From NCBI GenBank assembly GCA_030704615.1, contig CM060734.1, forward strand, positions 42,362,042-42,426,041: DNA of 64,000 nt, in the 5' to 3' direction. The notes under the pieces are model-generated. The model was not told the DNA's origin and searched no databases. It saw only the letters and a list, made by a program, of their open reading frames with translations. This DNA comes from Takakia lepidozioides. Its lineage: Eukaryota > Streptophyta > Takakiopsida > Takakiales > Takakiaceae. This document shows positions 1 through 11,354 of this stretch, in pieces. The translations under genes were made by a program, and so were the position numbers. The first letter of the stretch is position 1. Every line of letters starts with the position of its first letter.

Positions 1-86
1 CCGGCGGCCAGGTTGGGAGTTAGGCGCGCGCATCAAGCTAGCAACTATGACCTGAAGGGGAGCTTACCGAAGTGAGGTGCGCGACA
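1..86 (+). repeat. LTR 3' end, inverted copy
   Basis: This segment is the reverse complement, with few differences, of 426-511. It ends in GCGCGACA at 86, the same terminus that precedes a primer-binding site on the minus strand at 426. It therefore looks like the 3' end of the same LTR in opposite orientation, making an inverted repeat around a Gag-like ORF. No primer site follows it. Confidence 0.7.
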
Positions 87-424
87 ATGGAAGTGGCATT
101 AGCCGCCTTCAACACGTCTTTCAGCGTCCCGCCAAACTGCGCCAACAACCCTTCCCAAAAGGCTGCCGGCATTGGAGGCATCTGTTGGTCGGTCGGAGCT
201 CTCAGGGATTCCTCGGGCTCCGACTCCTCGGATTCCTCCCGCTCTTGAGCGGCCTCGTTTTCGGAAACATGCATCGCTTCCTCAAACGGCCGCCTTGGTG
301 ACACGTCGCCCCCATCGGGCTCACCAGGATCATCATCTTTTGGGCCGTTCCGCTTTCTGCCCGACCCCATGATGAGGCCAATCCCAAGGACGATCACGTA
401 CTGAACTCTAAGCTCTGATACCAA
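38..424 (-). pseudogene. Start of an LTR-retrotransposon gag ORF (fragment)
   Basis: This minus-strand ORF of about 128 codons begins right after the primer-binding site. Its N-terminal half is acidic and low in complexity, rich in Glu, Ser and Pro. The C-terminal part (AFWEGLLAQFGGTLKDVL) resembles the amphipathic start of a gag product. The last codons run into the inverted LTR copy, so the ORF is truncated and its true C-terminus is lost. Position after LTR and PBS is the main reason for calling it gag; no capsid or zinc-knuckle motif is present, and other low-complexity proteins cannot be ruled out. Confidence 0.5.
412..423 (-). other. Retrotransposon primer-binding site (initiator tRNA-Met)
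   Basis: On the minus strand this reads TGGTATCAGAGC, the classic 12-nt complement of the 3' end of plant initiator tRNA-Met. It lies two bases after the LTR terminus GCGCGACA, the normal spacing for an LTR element. Confidence 0.85.
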
Positions 425-425
425 G

Positions 426-1000
426 TGTCGCGCACCTCACTTCGGTAAGCTCCCCTTCAAGTCATAGTTACTCGCTTTGATGCGCGCGCTAACTCCCAAC
501 CTGGCCGCCGGGCCAACTTGGAGCTTCGGCTGCTCACCGGGGCATAATGGTCCCCCTTTGATCTCCCAAAGAACCCTCCACCGATTTGGGCCCAGCGGGA
601 ATTCCCTTTGGTAGTTGGCAGTCCGGAACAGCTCCCCACTCTTTGGTCGCTTTCCGGCTCGCTCGCTTACTCACTAGTTTTTGGTCACCAACGGGCTTGC
701 ACCGTTCTCGGGGTTACTACTCCCTATATATACTTCTGTAGCTGTCCGCGGGGGTTTCACAACCAGCCATGCCATTTTATGGCGAACCACCACGAAAACC
801 CTCGACTCCCGGTGATGAGTCGCGGTGAGTCTTGGCCACTCACCACGGCCCCTATGGACCGTGATGAGTCCCAAGACTCCCCACGACTCCCACCACGAGG
901 TCTCCGCCCCCATGGTGAGTCCTATGCCACCCCCACTAAGTCCCGCTAAGCTACCACCACCCCTTGTGGAGCCACCCCCACCGCAACCCGGTGTCCGGGG
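426..1000 (-). mobile_element. 5' LTR of a minus-strand LTR retrotransposon
   Basis: The LTR ends at 426 with ACA, next to the primer-binding site. A TATA element (TATATATAG on the minus strand, near 724-732) sits about 300 bases inside, fitting a U3 promoter. The upstream limit is not visible because no second full copy is in the window, so the boundary near 1000 is approximate. The stretch is GC-rich and full of short GACTC/GTGAG repeats between 810 and 1030. Confidence 0.55.
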
Positions 1001-1149
1001 CTCCACCTAGTGAGCGCCTCCGCTTCCCTGAGTGCCTTGGGCACTCAAGGGTGCTTCAGCCCCCCATACCTATCGCTGCCGCTGCCCCCACCACAGGGGC
1101 AGCCCCTCATGTGTCCCGACCCCCTGCCCTCAAGGCAAAGGGCCGCGAC

Positions 1150-1650
1150 ATGTTCTCTGCTGTCGGTCGGTTGACTCTGACCAGCAGAAATGCTGAAGCT
1201 ACAGTGACATACTCTTCTGAGATAGAGACGCATTTTCCTGAGACAAAGAATGTACTCACGGGACATTGTTTGCTGTAGACTTGTGGCCATCGACCCCGTG
1301 CCCGATTTTGGGCGGATTCCTGAGACAGGTGAAAGGGAGATATTACGCTTGCTGAGAGTTCGCACATTTTCTATCAAAGAGAGGAGCCTACCCTCTGAGA
1401 TAAAACAATCGGCTTTTTTCACCTTGCCTAGTCTCACCCACTGGATATACTAATAGTGAGGACAGCAGGAGGTAGAGAAATTTAATGACAGAGTCCCATT
1501 AGAGATATGAGTAGTGAATTGTACTAAGTCACCATCTACACCAGGGTATTTGAAAGCTACCCTGTTCTACATGGTTTAACAAGAAAACGGCCATACTTAG
1601 GACCCACTCTTTTACGTTGTGAAGCTCCTTTCCGAATGGTCTCTAAACAC
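1150..1650 (-). repeat. Partial duplicate of receptor-kinase intron 1
   Basis: Bases 1177-1345 match 56390-56560, and 1346-1650 match 57395-57690, in the same orientation and with only scattered differences. The roughly 840 bases between the two blocks at the right-hand locus are absent here. The source lies in intron 1 of the LRR receptor kinase gene, so this is an internally deleted copy of that intron or of a mobile sequence within it. Confidence 0.8.
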
Positions 1651-1659
1651 TATTTTAAT

Positions 1660-2100
1660 TAATTCTGGACTTTTGGCTTAAATCCGGACTAAAGTTAATA
1701 TATTTTTGTATTAAAATTAATTGAAAGATTAATAATATCATGGTGTAATGTGTGATTGAACTTTGTGAAATTTCAGGTGATGTCATACTTATTTCAAAAT
1801 GTGTCATATAAAAGGTCCATTTGACGTTGAAGTGCTCAATGTGAAGTGGCAGTATTGAACAATTCATTGAACGTCCACTTGGAAGTCGAATAAAATAATA
1901 TTCCATTGCAGGATCACGATAAACAAATGGGTCGCATCGAACATGGGCCAGACTCCTACTCTACCATACTCGATAGAACTTGCTAGTAAATTTATTGATT
2001 GAATCTTCATATGAAGCACAATGTTTACATATCACGCCATTGGAATGAATCATGTTTTGGATGTGACAAGGCAGTAAAATATTAGAATAGCATGAAACAT
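1660..2100. other. AT-rich stretch, nothing recognised
   Basis: Low-GC intergenic sequence with no credible coding frame, RNA gene or repeat boundary. Confidence 0.4.
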
Positions 2101-3830
2101 TCGGAAGAGGTACTAGGGTAGTACAATAAGGTTTGGGGTGTAACTAGAGAGAAGTGTAGTAAGGTTTGGGTTTACAGTAAAGGTAAGGGTTTAGGGTTTG
2201 GATTTAGGATACAAATGGACAAACAAATATGATGGACTCACACTCGGTGAAATTAAGAAATGGTTGATGAATTTGATATCCCTGTAATCATTCTATCATA
2301 CCTTATCCAACAAAAGAAAATATTAAAAGAGCATGAAACATTGAGAAGATGTAACATGGTAGTACAATAAGGTTTGGAGTGTAACTAGGGCAGTACACTA
2401 AAGTTATTGGTTTATGGTAAGATTAATGGTTTAGGGGTGATGGTAAAGGTAGGGTTTTCGGTTTGGGTTTAAGAACACTATGGACAAACAAATATGGAAG
2501 ATTCATAGTTGCTAGAACTTGGTGTATGTTAGTAGGATAAAAATAAATAAATAAAATAGAGAAACAAATATTATGGAATAGTCATTGGGCCGGAGAAGTA
2601 TTTAGATTGAGGGTTCGTCCTTGGAACATGGTATTAACATACATATGGTTATGGTATGGATACTTCATTCCCATTTGCAGGGGAAGGGTAAGGGTTTAGA
2701 TGTAACAATGGCGTAGGGTTTTGCTTAGGGTTCCCGACGAGGGTTTATGGTTTGGGTTGAAGGCAGAAATGGTGAGCATACATGCCGGAAGACTCGCACT
2801 CGCTACAACTTAGTGTTGTTAGTAAGGTAGTATTAAGCAAAATAAAAATGAAGAACCTAATATTATGGAAGTGTAGTCATTGCATCGGACAAGTATTTAA
2901 ATGAAAGATTTGTCCTTGGAACCTGGTATTAAGATACATAGAAAGCAAAGTTCGATAAAAAATGTAAGTGCATGTCAATCCAAACCAAAGGCAAAACCTT
3001 ACGCAAGGTGAAGGGCGAAGAGATTTGAATAACCATAAATAGTTATGGTTATGGTATGGATACTTCATTCCCATTTGCAGGGGAAGGGTAAGGGTTTAGA
3101 TGTAACAATGGTGTAGGGTTTTGCTTAGGGTTTTCGACGAGGGTTTAGGGCTTGGGTTGAAGGCAGAAATGGTGAGCATACATGCCGGAAGACTCGCACT
3201 CGCTACTTAGTGTGTGTTTGTAAGGTACAAAATGGAAATTTGGATACATTGAAGAGATTTGGATAACCAAAATGGTTATGGTTATGGTATGGATAGTTGA
3301 TTCCCATTTGCAAAGGGAAGGGAAAAGGTTCTTGGGTATTGGGTTAAGGGTAAATGTTTAGGGTTTTATAGTAAGGTTTGGGGTAAGGGGTTAGGGTTTT
3401 TGTTTACGTTACAAAATAGACAAACACTTATAGACTTCGCTAGAACTTAGTGTTGTTAGTAGGGTAAGGGTAAGCAAAAAAAAAATGAAGAACCTAATAT
3501 TATGGACAAGTATTTAAATGAAAGACTCGTCGTTGGAACGTGGACCTATCAAGATGTAACATAGAAAGCAAACTGTAACATGCCTAAATGCATGTCAATG
3601 CAAAACAAAGGAAAAAGCTAGCGCAAATGTGAAAGGAAAAGACATTTCAATAACCATAATGGTTATGGTTTGGCTATGGTTATGGTATGAATAGTTCATG
3701 GGCCATTTGCAGAAAAGGGTAAGGGTTAGGGATAATGCTAACATAAAAAGCAAGGTACTATAAAAAAAAGGTATGTCAATCCTAAATCCTAAATTGCCAA
3801 AAAAAAAAAAAATGATAGTACACACTATGA
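2100..3830. repeat. Degenerate repeat array with telomere-like motifs
   Basis: Many GGGTTTAGG, AAGGGTTTAGGG and TAGGGTTT variants of the plant telomere unit are scattered through this stretch. Four partial copies of a longer module recur near 2641-2740, 3032-3140, 3262-3380 and 3648-3735. Each has a TAACCAT...GGTTATGGTTATGGTATGGATA segment, then CCATTTGCAGGGGAAGGG, then telomere-like text. Copy spacing varies from about 230 to 400 bases. Confidence 0.7.
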
Positions 3831-4420
3831 GATTTGAAATAAAATGGCGTTATATAACGACTTTTGGGAAGCGCCTGGATCTCATGGGAGAAAATGGATC
3901 TGAAGAAAACATGAGAGAGGATAAAAAGTGAGACCACCAAATAAAAACTAAGAGAAATGAAAATTGCTTAAAATTTGAACAACGGAAAAGGACATGTGAA
4001 ATTCCCCCTTAAACCAGGGCCAAATATGAGAAGTATGAAAATGAAATGAAATGAAAATTTGGTGCAGAAAAGTCGTAGAGATTAGAGGGAAAATGGAGGA
4101 AAACCTCAGAGAAAAAACTTCAGGATTGGCAAATTGAAAAGTATGTCAACAACGATTGAGTAAGGCTCCTCCTAGTGGGAGACTTCAGTGGGAGAATTGG
4201 TTATGCGAAAAGCAAGTCCAATGTTTCAGAGAATGACTGGAAATGGGCTATTTTCTTTCGTTGTTAAAATCCTCTTTGACCGAATTTGAAGACTCCAGTG
4301 GTCGTGCCCGCCATTTTTGTTCTTGTGATCTATATGTTATGTAGGCGAAACTCCCCCACAGGGTTTTCTTTGTTGACCAGAACATACAGCAGGCCAGAAT
4401 CCAACACACCAGAAACAAAG
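3830..4420. other. Intergenic, nothing recognised
   Basis: A-rich sequence with no supported gene. It probably holds the 3' flank of the broken minus-strand gene to its right. Confidence 0.35.
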
Positions 4421-4426
4421 GACGAG

Positions 4427-4450
4427 AACATCCACTGGACATTCGAGGTT
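4427..4450. repeat. 24-nt near-palindrome, copy 1 (degenerate)
   Basis: AACATCCACT, four bases, then TTCGAGGTT: the left arm is intact and the right arm partly decayed. It lies just 3' of the DUF7869 pseudogene. Other copies are at 6495, 7992, 8121, 9779 and 30631. Confidence 0.65.
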
Positions 4451-4532
4451 CAGTGCGATATAAGAAGATAACAAGAAAGGCCATATAGAGAAGAAAAAAA
4501 TTATTTCTTAGATCGAAGTACTGGAGTTGACC

Positions 4533-7500
4533 TCAACAATATGTCCTTGGTCTGGGATTCGCTCGCACGACCCACTTTCTGACTGAATTACCCTCCTCCA
4601 AATTAGCGCGCGCCTTCACTGCTTCGGCGGCAGTAATTCTCTTAATGCTATTCCTTGTCGTATTTTTTCGTGGAGGCATTGTCCACACAACATTGTTCAC
4701 GTGGATCCATTGAGGAGGATCTGACGAGTTATACTCCCAAAATTTTGACCAACAGTCCCTGTACCTTTCTAAGTCTGTTGGGTTGCCACCTTTTCTCGAT
4801 CTCCACCACTCCACCTTCACCTTCTTAAAATTAGGGTCCTCCCTTTCGCGGATCACGTCACATATTGCCACCCCCATCCAGACCGGGCACGTACTTGGGT
4901 CATGAGGGCGAACGAGCACAAAAAACCCTTTCTCAATATCCTTGAACGGATTCAAGGATATTCTTGGTCGCTCACACCTCGGGCCACAGTAAGGTTCTAG
5001 GATTTCATCCTCTTCTTCCACATCTGGCACTATATGTGGATGGATTCCATCTCTGAGATGATTCTTGGACCAATTTGTTTTCGGCCAGCCTCAAGAAAAT
5101 GAATACGCTCGGGAGCTTCTGGAATTGGCTTATCCAGCTTGGCGAGAATGTTTCCCCAGTACTGGTCGTATTGTTCCATTCGACCTCTCTAATGATCGTC
5201 AAGCATCATTCCTTTTGTCCAAAAATCCTTGTATTTTTTTATTCCATTCTTAATGAATGACTGTTTTTCGGAGGAGTCGTCCCCGACTCCCCAAATAGGT
5301 CTCATTGGAATGGCGTCTGGGTCTCCTTCAGGAAACTTGGGAGTCCCGTCAGGATTGGACTTCCACATCTTCACGCTATTGTTTGTTGGAAGCCAATCCG
5401 AATCAGTAGCGGACTTCTTGTACTTCATGACAGGCCAGCCCTCCGCATCCTTAAAAAAGCGGAAGACGTGCATCTCCGAAATCCCGACCAACGCCTCCTT
5501 TCCATCCAGAATACAGCCCTTGACAAAATTCTTGAAGTCGGGAACCTCCTGAATAATCTGTTGAATGAACTGCAGATCTTGCGAGGTCATAAATGACCTC
5601 ATCAAATCCGAAAGAATGTAGGTGCTTCGTTCCTTCAGCTTCTTCGAAAGGTAGCTGAAGAACCCGTCGATGTCCTCATGGGTGTGTCCGACCATTAGGA
5701 AGCCTAGCTGGATTTCTTCAAAAACATCTTTGGCGGTCAGGATGGATAGAAAAACAAACATCCATATGTTCTTATTGTCCTTCGTGGAGTTGTCCATTTA
5801 CAAGTACAGTCTTCTCGGAAGTGGACGAGCACCACGTTTGTCTTCCGGCCTGCAGGGTTTAAGAGCATCCAAACATCTCGATTTACCTCTTAAAAGTGAT
5901 TCGAAAAACTCGTTTTAAAGTCGGTAATTGAAAATGTTCCTGAACTCGCGACAAGTTGGCTTCTCCAGCTGGCGTAGGCAACGTGCCAAAGAACCAATTG
6001 TAAAGTTTGAATTTCCCTTCCAGAACTCAAGAGAATACTGACCGTAAGCTCCATCATCGTGTCCGTGCATGACCATTCCCGTTAGTGAAACTATAAGCTG
6101 ACCCAATCCAGAAATCATCTTGTTTGGAGTCTGGAGCCTTGGAACAGCTGTTTTCCTATGATCCATTTTGTCGTGAATAATACAAAGAAACTCCTCCGGA
6201 ATCATAACAGACTCATTCCTCCAGCTATGGTACAGTCTTCTGCACGACTCTTGGTGCCTCAAATGTTTATCAAGCGCTCGTTTGTGTGTCACCTGTTCCG
6301 CACTTCTCTTGACAGACTTTCTGATCAGGTCCTTTAACATCTCACACTCCGTGCACTTCGCAAATGTGCTCCCAGTTTTATGAACCTCCACGTTAGGACA
6401 TATCCGACTTCGGATGCAGCTAACAGCCGACTGCGAGACTCCTTCCAACCCAAAAGTCTTTTTGTCTGTTAAAATAAGGAAGGGTCAGGAAAGGAACATC
6501 CACTGGACAGTGGAGGTTCATAAAACTAGAACCACAGTCGAAAGAGACAAAATCAAAGGGAGGATCATCAACATTGAATCAGAAAAAACTTCCAGGAAAT
6601 AAATTGAAGAATTGAGATTTCATACCTCGTTGGACTCGTCTCGTATTCGCTTCCAGTTCATTTCAAGTGGTAAGACTCTCAAAGTATCCCTCCTTCCTTC
6701 CCCAATGCATCGTCTTATGGGGCATGAGGTCAGTATTTCAGTTGATAATGGACATAATGTTACCCTCTGCGTGAAGTGTCCGTGGGCGTGGCCTCTTCAC
6801 TCCACGGTTCCCATGGAAACTTGACAACCAACCCTGTTTACTCAACTTTTTGTACTCCATGTATGTGTACCTGCCAATTCCATGAATTGTCCACCAAGCA
6901 GTCTCACAAACATCTACACCCTCAATCGTAACGTATGCCCTGCGAGAGGTCTCTTCCAGCATGTGAAGTCGTTTTGAAACATTTAGTCCATGTTCTCTCC
7001 TCTCATCGAAAGTGGATCCCCCAAACGAAGTACGGATAACCATGGTTTTTCGCCAATCGAAATATTGACAGCAGTGAAGTTTGCAGCAAGGTTTGCTGCT
7101 CACGGACCGGACTTCCTCCAGAGTAAGATTCTTCATTCTTTTTTTGGAGTGTTCCAAATCTCGATCCCTCTTCTTCTTCGTAAAATGCCGATACGCCGCT
7201 TTCTTCACACCTACCTCGTGATCTTCGTACAAGATACTGTCAGAAGATCTAATAAAATTCTCCAGATCATTTGAGAGTAGTCTCCCACTTTCCAAAAGTT
7301 GTGTTTTTATTAAAGGCCATTTTACAAGAGACATCAAAGATCCAGAACATCCAGAAAGTATTCTGGTGACAAGAACTCCAACATCGTCCTCTCCCAGTTT
7401 GTCATTGAGGATCACCTCGTCCGGAATGCAGGCTTGAATCCTCCCCTCGAACAGTGCACCCCCATCATCACCCAACAGTACGCACTGCAAGTTTCTCCAA

Positions 7501-7900
7501 TTGTTTCTTTCGAGTCCTCCGCTCGGATTCTCGGAACTCTTCGATGGTCTGTGGTTTGATTCATCCTCGTCGACGTCAGAATTTTCGGCAGTATCCCTTG
7601 TCTCCAGCATAAAATCAGGATTCATGTCAAGCCCTCCTTGATACTCGTTATTCTCCGCATGAACTTCGCCAACATTCCACACCACCGGGGTCCCAATGGC
7701 CTCCTTCAAGGTGTCAGCATCCATATGTCCATAAAGAAGAGGACATAATGAGTGTGCTTCATCACAGGAGACGAGAACCATTGAAATGGTTGATGAAGAT
7801 AATTGGTGTCCATGACAGGTCCCAACCCCGGAGACATTAAGGCAGTCCCCAGTTGCTTCTGGAGATTCAGAGATGAATCAATACAATAAAAGGAAAATAC
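4533..7900 (-). pseudogene. DUF7869 (RNase H-like, transposase-like) gene, broken
   Basis: Read right to left, the pieces match the order of large eukaryotic DUF7869 proteins. An acidic N-terminal region (7781-6738) contains a Cys cluster KPCCKLHCCQYF and an EGVDVCETAWWTIHG block. A core (6448-5189) holds IIHDKMDHRKT, an LYL-MDNSTKDNKN block and GHTHEDIDGFF, the conserved acidic sites of the family. A C-terminal block (5030-4533) holds EPYCGPRCERPR and PVWMG. One intron is clear: donor GAG|GTATGA near 6627 and acceptor AACAG|ACAAAAAG near 6466. In-frame stops at 5915-5917 and 5798-5800 (the latter where homologues as I recall them have Gln), further stops near 6650 and 5186, and frameshifts near 6700 and 5100 show it is dead. 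Family function is unproven; the RNase H-like fold and repeat context suggest a transposase. Confidence 0.8.
6495..6518. repeat. 24-nt near-palindrome, copy 2
   Basis: AACATCCACT, four bases GGAC, then AGTGGAGGTT: arms match at nine of ten positions. It lies inside the intron (about 6466-6627) of the DUF7869 pseudogene. Confidence 0.85.
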
Positions 7901-7991
7901 ACTCACGTATGAACGTTTCAGAGAAGTAGAATAGAAATAGAATTACTATTTGGTCTGGAACATGTCATGTGAAGATTGTGTCTAATTATAT

Positions 7992-8015
7992 AACCTCCAC
8001 TATACAATGGAGGTT
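7992..8015. repeat. 24-nt near-palindrome, copy 3
   Basis: AACCTCCACT, four bases, then AATGGAGGTT. It lies in the 5' intron or leader of the minus-strand DUF7869 pseudogene. Confidence 0.8.
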
Positions 8016-8120
8016 GGATGAGATACAGATGAAAAAAGTCGGACGGATGAATACTAATGGATGAATATGGTTACGTGGATGAATAATTGTAATGACAGAT
8101 GAATGTGAGCATTGACGCGA

Positions 8121-8137
8121 CTGTCCAGTGGAGGTCC
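8121..8137. repeat. 24-nt near-palindrome, copy 4 (half)
   Basis: CTGTCCAGTGGAGGTCC keeps the right arm and spacer of the palindrome; the left arm is not recognisable. It lies about 110 bases from copy 3. Confidence 0.55.
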
Positions 8138-8483
8138 ACGACTTGAGGGATGACAAAATACAGAAATTGGAGAGATTGACAAATACAGCGAAAGGAGAGT
8201 ATTGTCCAGACTGTAATTTCTAAACATGCAGATGAGAAATAAGTAGATTTTCCTGTAGATTATCGAAAACACACAGATGTCATAACATTTTCTACGGGAG
8301 AAAATGCAGTTCACACGAGAGATGGAAATTCAGAGAGGTACACCTGCGATGGCCACAGAGGTAGAGGATGCTCAGAGAGGTGCACTATGGACAGTGAGGT
8401 GGGAGATGACCAGAGAGGTGCGGGAAACACAATCTGCAAGTGAGAGGTATGGAGATAGAAGTTCAAACAGTTTGCACTCAGAC

Positions 8484-8491
8484 CTTATATA
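8484..8491 (-). promoter_or_regulatory. TATA box, leftward promoter
   Basis: Minus-strand CCTCTATATAAGGTC lies upstream of the DUF7869 pseudogene. It faces away from a second TATA at 9211, giving a divergent promoter pair about 0.7 kb apart. Assignment is by motif and position only. Confidence 0.5.
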
Positions 8492-8499
8492 GAGGTGGA

Positions 8500-9205
8500 A
8501 AGCAGGTTGCCCGCTGGAACTCCTCCAATGGGGTAGTGCGATACATTGTCTCGCAGATCGATTTCCGGCGCCGTTGATATCCGATATGGCCACAATCGAA
8601 CGGTTCTGGATGGTGCAGGAGTGCACTCTTTGACCGATTTCAGAAAAGAGTGTCATCTACTGGTAGATCTCTCTGTAACAATTATGATGCCAGAACGATA
8701 ACGGTGGTTCAATGGTTTCGTACTCGTGCTTATAAAACAGTACGTATTTCCATTCAACGCTATCCAAGTGGATCAAGGCCTGACGCCGTTGATAAGCTCT
8801 TCATGAAATCGTGCAGCTATGACACTCGGCCGATAATGCGGCGGGCGTAAATGAGTGACAGAGGAAATATTCCAAGCCTTAATCCGCCGAATGTAGACAT
8901 GGTCAGGAGCAATAATTCCAAGCGGCAAAACGCCGCAGGAGGATCTGACTTGTACATTTCATTTGTCGTCATGTGTGGGGTGTGGGAAATATCCCGCGGG
9001 GTTATAATTGATGATCATGTGCAAGGGATCATTAACGTCATATTTTCTCGTTCATTCATTTGTTTTTTCATTTCATCTAATCATTCGTAAAATGGATGGA
9101 CAGAATGGAAAGGATGAATTGGATGATATTTGCATGGATGTTGGATGGAACACGCGCGACCGTTCGATTTCGAAAGGACGCGATGGTTCAGATCCTTTGC
9201 GACGG
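8500..9205. other. Intergenic region between divergent promoters
   Basis: No gene is supported here. It probably carries control sequence for the two divergent transcripts. Confidence 0.4.
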
Positions 9206-9210
9206 CACCA

Positions 9211-9217
9211 TATAAGG
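9211..9217 (+). promoter_or_regulatory. TATA box, rightward promoter
   Basis: CCATATAAGGGG is followed by a GA-rich leader (9290-9480), an ATG at 9522 and a possible splice donor AGCAG|GTAATG at 9541. This suggests a plus-strand transcript diverging from the DUF7869 gene. Confidence 0.45.
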
Positions 9218-9479
9218 GGTGTGGTCGTTCAGCCCGCCCTTTCCGCACTCCATTGTGTACGCGGAAGTGCTAAGACCGACTAGCGCTAGAAAAGAGAGAG
9301 TTTTGAAGAGGGGAGAGCATGAAGAGCAGAGAGCGTGTTGTGCAGGGTGTCGTGAGAGCAGAGAGAAGAATGCAACGTGAGAGTGCAGTGGAGGAAAGCA
9401 AGCAGACAGCGGATTCAAGTGCAGAAAGGAGACGGGAGGGAAGCAGAGCGTAAGGGAGAGCGGAGCGGAGCGGTGGAAG

Positions 9480-9732
9480 CTTAAGGGTCAGGCGTTTCAG
9501 GTCAGCAACAGGGGCACTGAAATGGCTCAGGCATCCAGCAGGTAATGTTCTCGTTTACAGTTTCTATCTGGTTTGATGTCATTCTTTTTTACTCACTTTG
9601 ATGTCATTATCTCATTATCTCTTTCTTCTGTTTGTTGATTTGCTTTTCTTTTTGTTTTGCTGTTGCTTTTGTTGGTCAGCATCGCCCGCGTCGCCACATC
9701 TTGCACAAGTTCCTGTGACAGAATTGAATAAG
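9480..9732 (+). pseudogene. Probable 5' exons of the divergent gene
   Basis: A candidate first exon ends AGCAG|GTAATG (9541) and a second lies between TTGGTCAG| (9679) and AATAAG|GTCAGA (about 9732). The second exon is open in the frame ASPASPHLAQVPVTELNK. The two exons do not join in frame from the ATG at 9522, and neither joins cleanly to the candidate exon at 29799, so the model is incomplete or the gene is mutated. Large nested retrotransposons separate the pieces. No homologue is recognised. Confidence 0.3.
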
Positions 9733-9778
9733 GTCAGAAATGATAGCGACCTAACAAGCATGTTGTTTAAAGTTCATG

Positions 9779-9802
9779 AACCTCCACTGTCTAGTGGAAG
9801 TT
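9779..9802. repeat. 24-nt near-palindrome, copy 5
   Basis: AACCTCCACT, four bases, then AGTGGAAGTT. The symmetry extends outward as CATG on both sides (9775-9806), making a 32-bp stem-capable sequence. It lies just left of the gypsy insertions, within what would be an intron of the divergent gene. Confidence 0.85.
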
Positions 9803-9849
9803 CATGTTGTTACAAAATTGGATTTTGTGGAGAATTTACCTGGGCAGCA

Positions 9850-10480
9850 ATGATCGTGTGTTGTCCACCGATGACGAAGAATCTAGACTTTTCCACCTCC
9901 GGCCATGCCTCCCATATCTCCTCCCTCAGGAGCAGGAGGTGGACCATCCGGCCTTAGAGCCGGTACCACCTGAGCTGTAGCCATGGCAGCGAGCCTCTGC
10001 TCTAGCTGCTGAAGCCGGTTGGCCATACCTTGGTCAACCCCCTGACCTCCGCGTCCTTGGCCATGTTGACTTGCCCTTGGCCTGCACCTCGTCCTCTCTG
10101 GGCTGCTCCACCTCGCCCCCGGCCACCATTGTTCCCTTGGAACTGGCCTGGGCGCAACTCAGGATACAAACCATAACACTGGGCCTCTCCATGCCCGTGC
10201 TTGCCACAATGCCCACACTGCAATTGTGCAGGCTGTGCATGTGCCGGCCCTTTGCCTCCCTCTGGGCAATCTTTCTTGACATGGGGTCCTCCACATGTCC
10301 AGCACACCACATCCGCCCGTTGTTGGCCAGCAAATGAAGGGAGAGACCATTCATGTGTGGAGCAGCACTACCACTAGTGCAGGTGGAGTCTGCTACAGCC
10401 GTGACTCGAGGAGCAGCACGAGTTCCTGAGCCACGAGGTGCAGAGGTGGATTTGGATCCATAGCGTGGGGAGGCAAGCCG
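9850..10480 (-). pseudogene. Ty3/gypsy Gag nucleocapsid segment, inverted
   Basis: On the minus strand this encodes two CCHC zinc knuckles in a row: CWTCGGPHVKKDC (10307-10269, shortened spacing) and CGHCGKHGHGEAQC (about 10220-10180). A Gly/Arg-rich RGRGG tract follows, then a coiled-coil-like MANRLQQLEQRLAAM segment after a frameshift near 10070. It faces opposite to the protease-methyltransferase-RT reading frame that begins at 10.5 kb. The simplest reading is that part of gag of the same element was inverted in place; an independent fragment is also possible. Upstream capsid and a 5' LTR are absent. Confidence 0.75.
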
Positions 10481-10508
10481 TCAGGCTAGGCTTCCTCAGT
10501 CATTCACA

Positions 10509-11336
10509 TTGGCGGAGACAGTGTCAACGCCATCCATGACACCTAGTTCTCGCCCGACTGTTACCGAGGCGGAGGTTACTATGCCATTGGGGAGAGCTAC
10601 ACGGGTAGCACCACTACCTAGTGTTGCCAATGCTACGGCAGCTAGTGTGCTGCTAGGAGCGGCCACATCTGTGTGCCAGGCTCCATTGTTCTTGGCTACC
10701 ATGATTGCGACGCCGGGGGTAAGACCAGCTGAGGTGTTCAGGCTGGCAGCTACACTCTGTGAGAGTGGGGAGGTTACTTCATCTTCTGTGGAGATAGTGG
10801 GAGGTGTAGTGCCGGAGGGATCCTCGGATTTGAGGGTCAAGACTGCCACGGCGGCGCCATGGCAAGCTGCAGCTGCCAGGTTGATAGAGCTGCCAGCTAG
10901 GCCAGCCGTTGAGTGCGCCATGGTGACACCTGGAGTTGTCATGTTAGACAACTAGGATGACATTTTCTGTTTGAGTGGACCGGCGGGCAAAAGGTACCGG
11001 CCACTACGGGTCTTGTTGGACTCGGGAGCTCAGCCATTGATGCTGGGCAGAGTTGCTATTGCAGGCTTGGGCCTCATGGAGGCGGATATGGAGCCTTGTC
11101 CTTTCCAGATACAGACGTCTCTGGGAGGATCAGAGCAGGCTCAGGGCATGACACGGCGTGAGTTGGCTATCAGACTACGGCCGGATCACCCTACAGATAG
11201 CTCAGTGATGCGAGCCAAGGCCATTGTGACAGACGCGGTATCATACGATGTCCTGGTTGGTGGGGCAGTGTTGTACCCCATGGGCTTCACCCTGGATTTT
11301 TGGGAGGAGTCAGCTTCCTATAGGCCTGCATGGTAG
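10509..11336 (+). pseudogene. gypsy-1 polyprotein: linker and aspartic protease
   Basis: One frame runs through this region with in-frame TAG stops at 10953-10955 and 11334-11336. The first part (10509-10950) is Ala/Thr/Val-rich with no known domain. The second holds a retroviral-type aspartic protease with the catalytic motif VLLDSGAQPLML (near 11013-11048) and a downstream hydrophobic segment DVLVGGAVLYPMGF typical of the flap/ILG region. Retroelement proteases act as dimers to cut the Gag-Pol polyprotein. The same frame continues into the methyltransferase, so this is one polyprotein broken by point mutations. Confidence 0.8.
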
Positions 11337-11354
11337 TCAGGGGAGGGCCGGCGT

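Noticed and set aside
2641-3735. CRISPR-like array from spaced repeats
   Set aside because: The repeats are long, diverged and irregularly spaced, and the genome is eukaryotic.
10071-10955. Long plus- and minus-strand ORFs overlapping Gag and the protease linker
   Set aside because: They are complementary-strand shadows of GC-rich repetitive coding sequence with no domain.
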